Below are positions 59,806 to 64,000 of a stretch of 64,000 nucleotides of DNA, piece after piece. Both the position numbers and the translations under genes were made by a program. The stretch comes from Streptomyces sp. NBC_00554 (GTDB lineage Bacteria > Actinomycetota > Actinomycetes > Streptomycetales > Streptomycetaceae). The notes beneath the pieces were generated by a model. The model was not told the origin of the DNA. It searched no databases and saw nothing but the letters and a program-made list of their open reading frames with translations. The stretch lies in NCBI RefSeq assembly GCF_041431135.1, contig NZ_CP107799.1, forward strand, positions 5,766,001-5,830,000, in the 5' to 3' direction. The first letter of the stretch is position 1; each line of letters starts with the position of its first letter.

Positions 59806-60459
59806 TCAAGCCCCCGGCCGACGGCTGAGCCGTCGGTCCAACGCCATCGACAGTTCCGCCTCCACCACGCTCTTCGCCAGTGGGCGTAGGCGTTGGAGGT
59901 CCTCCGGGGTGCGGTTTTCGGTGAGGACCAGGGTGATGAAGAGGTCGGCGAGGGCGTCGGCGTGGTCGCGTACGCGGCGGGCTGTTGCCAGGACTTCCGT
60001 GAGGGGGATGCCCTCGCGGACCAGGGCGGCGGAGGCGTCGAGGAGGCGGCGGCTGATGTGGACGAGTTCGCCGCCGTCGGTGCCGAGGTAGCCGAGGTCG
60101 AGGGAGGCGGCGAGGTTCTCCGGGGTGGCCTGGCCGGCGAAGACGTCGGCGAGTTCCTCGGGGGAGAGGCGGACCGGGGTCTCCTCGGTGGGCTCGCCGA
60201 GGCCCAGCAGCTCACCTACGTTGCGGCCGTGGTCGAAGGCCTCCGCCAGTTCCGCGATGCCGTTCAGGGTGTGGCCGCGTTCCAGGAGTGCCGAGATCGT
60301 GCGCAGGCGGGCCAGGTGGGTGTCGTCGTACCAGGCGATGCGGCCCTCGCGGCGCGGTGGCGGAATCAGTTTGCGCTCGCGGTAGAAGCGCAGGGTGCGC
60401 ACGGTGATGCCGGCCTCCTTGGCCAGCTCCGCCATCCGGTACTCGTGCTTCTCCGTCAC
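59806..60459 (-). CDS. MerR-family regulator
   Basis: 217 aa. The N-terminal MerR helix-turn-helix reads YRMAELAKEAGITVRTLRFY, then RERKLIPPPRREGRIAWYDD. A long C-terminal helical domain (TipAS/unknown type) has no Cys cluster, so metal sensing is unlikely. It is divergent from the monooxygenase operon and probably controls it. Confidence 0.92.
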   Translation of the reverse strand: MTEKHEYRMAELAKEAGITVRTLRFYRERKLIPPPRREGRIAWYDDTHLARLRTISALLERGHTLNGIAELAEAFDHGRNVGELLGLGEPTEETPVRLSPEELADVFAGQATPENLAASLDLGYLGTDGGELVHISRRLLDASAALVREGIPLTEVLATARRVRDHADALADLFITLVLTENRTPEDLQRLRPLAKSVVEAELSMALDRRLSRRPGA

Positions 60460-60476
60460 GTCGGCACCCTACGACG

Positions 60477-60560
60477 TACCGACGGTAACTTTCGCTGTCG
60501 CGACCCCTACCCATGAGTACGAACCTGCTCTACTCTCCCCATTGCGCCAGTGTTCACTGG
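60477..60560. promoter_or_regulatory. Two palindromes in the merR / monooxygenase divergent region
   Basis: TACCG-A-CGGTA (60477-60487), near the merR start, and CCAGTG-TT-CACTGG (60547-60560), 30 bp before the monooxygenase ATG. Either could be the MerR operator; the second lies where the monooxygenase promoter would be. Confidence 0.35.
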
Positions 60561-60589
60561 CATGGTCGTACGGCTAGGGAGGCGTCGGG

Positions 60590-62134
60590 ATGACCGAGCA
60601 CGAGCATGTGCGAGTCGCGGTGGTCGGGTCCGGGTTCGGCGGGCTGGGGGCCGCTGTGCGGCTGCGGCGTGAAGGGGTCACCGACTTCGTCGTCCTCGAG
60701 CGGGCCGACAGCGTGGGTGGCACGTGGCGGGACAACAGCTATCCCGGGTGCGCCTGCGACGTACCGTCCCATCTGTACTCGTTCTCGTTCGCGCCCCATC
60801 CCGACTGGCCGCGCACCTTCTCCGGGCAGGAGCACATCCGGGCCTATCTGGAGCATGTGGCGGACGTCTTCCGGCTGCGGTCGCATCTTCGGTTCAACTC
60901 CGAAGTGAAGATGATGACTTGGGACGCGGAGAAGCTGCGGTGGGGGATCGAGACCAGTAGCGGCTTCCTGACCGCCGATGTCGTTGTCTCGGCCACTGGG
61001 CCGCTGTCCGATCCCAAGATTCCGGACATTGCCGGGATCGACACCTTCCCCGGGAAGGTGTTCCACTCCGCCCGCTGGGACCACGACTACGACCTGCGCG
61101 GCAAACGTGTCGCCATGATCGGTACGGGGGCCTCGGCCATTCAGATCGTGCCGGCCGTCCAGTCGGAGGTCGCGCACCTCACGCTCTTCCAGCGGACCCC
61201 GCCGTGGGTGATGCCGCGCGTCGACCGTGCCATCAGCGGCGCCGAGCGGTGGCTGCACCGGCAGCTGCCGTTCACGGCGCAGGCCAGGCGTGGACTGCTT
61301 TGGGGGATCAGGGAGTTGCAGGTCCAGGCGTTCACCAAGCGTCCCAACGAGCTGGGGCTCATCGAGAAGTTGGCCAAGCGGAACATCGCCCGAGCCATCA
61401 AGGACCCCGAGCTGCGGGCCAAGTTGACCCCGGACTACCGCATCGGCTGCAAGCGGATCCTGCTCTCCAACACGTACTATCCCGCGCTCGCCCAGCCCCA
61501 TGTGGACGTGGTGGCCAGCGGCCTGAGTGAGATCAGGGGGTCCACCCTCGTCGCCGCCGACGGCAGCGAGGCCGAGGTCGACGCGATCGTCTTCGGTACC
61601 GGCTTCCACGTCACCGACATGCCGATCGCCGACCGGGTCGTCGGCGCGGACGGGCGGACGCTCGCCGAGTCCTGGAAGGACGGCATGAAGTCGCTGCGCG
61701 GCGCCTCCGCCGCCGGGTTCCCCAACTGGATGACGATCATCGGGCCCAACACGGGTCTCGGGAACTCGAGCATGATCCTGATGATCGAGTCCCAGCTGAA
61801 CTACATGGCCGACTTCGTACGGCAGTTGGGCGTACTCGGTGGGCGGGCCGCGCTCGACGCCCGGCCCGGCGCCGTGGACGCCTGGAACCGCGGGGTCCAG
61901 GAGCGCATGAAGCGCACGGTCTGGAACACCGGCGGCTGCGACAGCTGGTACCTCGACGCCAACGGGGTCAACACGACCGTCTGGCCGGGGACCACGACCG
62001 AGTTCCGCCGGGCGACTCGGCGTATCGAGTTGGCGGAGTACGACGTCCTGCGACCCCCGGTGGCAGAAGAGTCCCCAGCGGACAGCAAGACGGACAAGAA
62101 GAAGACGGACAAGAAGGTGGAGGCCGGAGCATGA
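60590..62134 (+). CDS. Flavin-containing (Baeyer-Villiger-type) monooxygenase
   Basis: 514 aa. Two Rossmann motifs: GSGFGGLGAAVRL (FAD) and VAMIGTGASAIQI (NADPH). Between them lies FPGKVFHSARWDHD, matching the BVMO fingerprint FxGxxxHxxxW. The DNSYPGCACDVPSHLYSFSF segment is typical of cyclohexanone/steroid-type enzymes. The Lys-rich C-terminal tail (KTDKKKTDKK) is unusual. It inserts oxygen next to a ketone or oxidises a hetero-atom. Its stop overlaps the hydrolase start (ATGA). Confidence 0.93.
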   Translation: MTEHEHVRVAVVGSGFGGLGAAVRLRREGVTDFVVLERADSVGGTWRDNSYPGCACDVPSHLYSFSFAPHPDWPRTFSGQEHIRAYLEHVADVFRLRSHLRFNSEVKMMTWDAEKLRWGIETSSGFLTADVVVSATGPLSDPKIPDIAGIDTFPGKVFHSARWDHDYDLRGKRVAMIGTGASAIQIVPAVQSEVAHLTLFQRTPPWVMPRVDRAISGAERWLHRQLPFTAQARRGLLWGIRELQVQAFTKRPNELGLIEKLAKRNIARAIKDPELRAKLTPDYRIGCKRILLSNTYYPALAQPHVDVVASGLSEIRGSTLVAADGSEAEVDAIVFGTGFHVTDMPIADRVVGADGRTLAESWKDGMKSLRGASAAGFPNWMTIIGPNTGLGNSSMILMIESQLNYMADFVRQLGVLGGRAALDARPGAVDAWNRGVQERMKRTVWNTGGCDSWYLDANGVNTTVWPGTTTEFRRATRRIELAEYDVLRPPVAEESPADSKTDKKKTDKKVEAGA

Positions 62135-63048
62135 GCCGACTGATGCATGTGTCGCACGGGCCTTACGCCCCGCCCGTGCCCGCGCGCGAGCTGACCGCCG
62201 TCTCCGCCGACGGGGCGCGGCTGCACGTCGAGGTGCACGGGTCCGAGGGGATGCCCGCTGTCGTCCTCGCGCACGGCTGGACCTGTTCGACCGCCTTCTG
62301 GGCGGCGCAGATCCGGGACCTCGCGGCCGACCACCGGGTCATCGCGTACGACCAGCGCGGGCACGGGCGGAGTCCCGCGAGTGACGCGTGCGGTACGGAC
62401 GCGCTCGCCGACGACCTGGAGGCGGTGCTCGCGGCCACGCTCGCGCCGGGTGAGAAGGCCGTGCTCGTGGGGCACTCCATGGGCGGGATGACGTTGATGG
62501 CGGCCTCGGCGCGGCCGCGTTTCCGGGAGCACACGGCGGCGGTTCTGCTGTGCAGCACGGGCAGTTCGAGGCTGGTCGCCGAATCGCGGGTGGTGCCGAT
62601 ACGTGCCGGGCGGCTGCGGACCCGTATCACCAAGTCGGTTCTCGGCTCGCGGGCGCCGCTCGGGCCGGTCACGCCGCTCGCCAGGAGGATCCTCAAGTAC
62701 GCGACCATGGGCCCCGGTTCGTCGCCGGGCATGGTCGACGCGTGCGCGCGGATCGTGCACGCGTGTCCGCGGCGGGTGCGGCACGCCTGGTCGGTCGTGC
62801 TCGATCTGCTCGATCTCGACGACGGGGTACGGGAGTTGGCGGTGCCGACCGCTGTGGTGGTGGGTACGGCGGACCGGATGACGCCGGCCGTGCATGCGCG
62901 TGCCCTGGTCGCCGCGCTGCCGAACTGTGTCGGGCTCACCGAGCTGACCGGGCTCGGGCACATGACGCCGGTGGAGGCGCCCGAGCTGGTCACCGGGCGC
63001 ATACGCGAACTGACGTCCACGTATGTACAGATCAAGGAGGGCGCATGA
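62131..63048 (+). CDS. Alpha/beta-hydrolase
   Basis: 305 aa. Oxyanion HGWT, nucleophile elbow LVGHSMGGM (Ser), acid Asp in VVGTADRMTP and His in GLGHMTPVEAP. Coupled on both sides by 4-bp overlaps. Placed after a Baeyer-Villiger enzyme, it is a good candidate to open the ester or lactone formed. An esterase or haloalkane-type activity is the alternative. Confidence 0.92.
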   Translation: MSRLMHVSHGPYAPPVPARELTAVSADGARLHVEVHGSEGMPAVVLAHGWTCSTAFWAAQIRDLAADHRVIAYDQRGHGRSPASDACGTDALADDLEAVLAATLAPGEKAVLVGHSMGGMTLMAASARPRFREHTAAVLLCSTGSSRLVAESRVVPIRAGRLRTRITKSVLGSRAPLGPVTPLARRILKYATMGPGSSPGMVDACARIVHACPRRVRHAWSVVLDLLDLDDGVRELAVPTAVVVGTADRMTPAVHARALVAALPNCVGLTELTGLGHMTPVEAPELVTGRIRELTSTYVQIKEGA

Positions 63049-63929
63049 GCAGGGTGAGTCTCGAAGGGCAGGTCGCGGTCGTCACCGGAGCGGCGCGCGG
63101 TGTCGGTGAACTCCTCGCCCGCAAGCTCTCCGCGCGCGGCGCGAAGGTCGCGCTCGTCGGTCTTGAGGCGGACGAGCTCAAGCGGGTCTCCGAGCGGCTG
63201 CACGGCGAGAGCGGTCACTGGTACGCCGATGTCACCGACCACGAGGCGATGGCGCGGGTCGCCGGGGAGGTGAAGGAGCGGTTCGGGAAGGTGGACATCG
63301 TCGTCGCCAACGCCGGGGTCGCGAGCGGCGGGCCGTTCCTCGACTCCGATCCCGTGGCCTGGCGACGCGTGATCGAGGTCAACCTCATCGGCTCGGCGGT
63401 GACGGCCCGCGCCTTCCTGCCCGTACTCATGGAGAGCCGCGGGTATCTGCTCCAGATCGCCTCGCTCGCCGCGATCACGCCGGCCCCGATGATGACCGCG
63501 TACTGCGCGTCCAAGTCGGGCGTGGAGGCGTACGCGCACAGTCTGCGTGCCGAGGTCGGGTACAAGGGGGTGCGGGTCGGGGTCGGTTACCTGTCCTGGA
63601 CCGACACCGACATGGTGCGCGGGGCCGACCAGGACGAGGTGATGCGCGAACTGCGGCAGCGGCTGCCGTGGCCGGCCAACAAGACGTATCCGCTGGGTCC
63701 TGCCGTCGACCGTATCGTCGCCGGGATCGAGCGGCGGTCCAGCCATGTGTACGCGCAGTGGTGGCTGCGGGGGATGCAGGGCGTGCGCGGTTATCTGCCC
63801 GGGATCATCGCGGCGGTCGGGGAGCGGGAGATGCGGCGGTTCGAGCCGCGGCTCAAGGGTGTGGGTACGGGGCTCGTGGGGGCCGGTGGAGTGGCGGACG
63901 AGCAGGAGCGACAGGGCACCTCACCTTGA
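63045..63929 (+). CDS. Short-chain dehydrogenase/reductase
   Basis: 294 aa. NAD(P)-binding VVTGAARGVGELLA, structural NAG in VVANAGVASGGPF, and catalytic Ser in QIASLAAI with YCASK. AAGGAGGGCGC precedes the ATG, which overlaps the hydrolase stop. It could make the ketone substrate for the monooxygenase by oxidising an alcohol, or reduce a product. About 50 extra C-terminal residues are Arg/Gly-rich. Confidence 0.92.
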   Translation: MSRVSLEGQVAVVTGAARGVGELLARKLSARGAKVALVGLEADELKRVSERLHGESGHWYADVTDHEAMARVAGEVKERFGKVDIVVANAGVASGGPFLDSDPVAWRRVIEVNLIGSAVTARAFLPVLMESRGYLLQIASLAAITPAPMMTAYCASKSGVEAYAHSLRAEVGYKGVRVGVGYLSWTDTDMVRGADQDEVMRELRQRLPWPANKTYPLGPAVDRIVAGIERRSSHVYAQWWLRGMQGVRGYLPGIIAAVGEREMRRFEPRLKGVGTGLVGAGGVADEQERQGTSP

Positions 63930-63975
63930 GTTATCGGTCGCGTCTCGGTCGTAGCTCACCGTGAGTTATTGATCG
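63921..63975. repeat. Imperfect 20-bp direct repeat at the right edge
   Basis: TCACCTTGAGTTATCGGTCG (63921-63940) and TCACCGTGAGTTATTGATCG (63956-63975) match at 17 of 20 positions with a 35-bp period. They lie at and after the SDR stop codon. Confidence 0.6.
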
Positions 63976-64000
63976 AAATGCGTGCTTTGTGCCCCCGTGT

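Noticed and set aside
60554..61609. 351-aa minus frame over the monooxygenase
   Set aside because: Shadow of the BVMO gene, whose Rossmann and BVMO motifs are in the plus frame.

Overview
The window is a high-G+C actinomycete chromosome segment, almost certainly Streptomyces. The codon bias is extreme, many genes have GTG starts or apparently leaderless starts, and the gene set is typical: hrdD, sepX/glpR next to a moeA-like glp gene, fruRKA, mscL, mtnP and an fmdB-type zinc ribbon. From memory, the order from hrdD to sepX resembles the hrdD region of S. coelicolor; I could not run a comparison.

Left end (1-10,719): an accretion site at tRNA-Arg(CCT). The intact tRNA lies at 10,644-10,719 on the minus strand. 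A 46-bp perfect copy of its 3' half lies at 1,657-1,702, so a roughly 9-kb island sits between. Each copy is preceded by a shared terminator hairpin and an eroded 3' end of a tyrosine-integrase gene, which points to at least two elements integrated in tandem, both now decayed. The island carries a two-gene NLR-like operon: a small helical protein plus a 1,178-aa NB-ARC/TPR STAND protein, both bearing the same GxISTGDxA motif. It also carries a SUKH/SMI1 protein, an anti-sigma-type ATPase with an unknown partner, a NUDIX hydrolase, and a GntR/UTRA regulator with operator-like sites next to its neighbours. No replication or transfer genes were found.

10.7-20.9 kb: an ABC exporter preceded by two overlapping tiny ORFs and divergent from a NarL-type two-component system; a Tat-lipoprotein flavin amine oxidase; a regulator made of two fused IclR modules; and a secreted M6 metalloprotease divergent from a TetR gene, with a textbook TGTGA-N6-TCACA Crp-type site between them.

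20.9-30.2 kb: regulators paired with exporters or enzymes (TetR-MFS, MarR/extradiol dioxygenase, GNAT, TetR, WYL/MFS) around hrdD, which has a perfect SigR-type promoter (GGAAT-N18-GTT).

30.3-34.8 kb: the fructose operon fruR-fruK-fruA. An extra ORF of pentapeptide repeats is inserted between fruK and fruA, with 4-bp overlaps at both ends.

34.9-56.5 kb: mainly housekeeping and envelope genes (L,D-transpeptidase, P1 peptidase, LtrA, MscL, CpaB-like protein, MTA phosphorylase, FmdB, MFS, K+/H+ antiporter, penicillin acylase, 5-FTHF cyclo-ligase). These are followed by the galU-glp(moeA)-moaC-moaB-GNAT-sepX/glpR cluster, which joins molybdenum-cofactor genes to a cell-division module, and by tRNA-Ala(CGC).

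56.5-64 kb: xthA; a small mobile remnant with a serine integrase, a SLATT-domain protein and a decayed membrane-protein fragment; then MerR divergent from a translationally coupled Baeyer-Villiger monooxygenase, alpha/beta-hydrolase and short-chain dehydrogenase operon.
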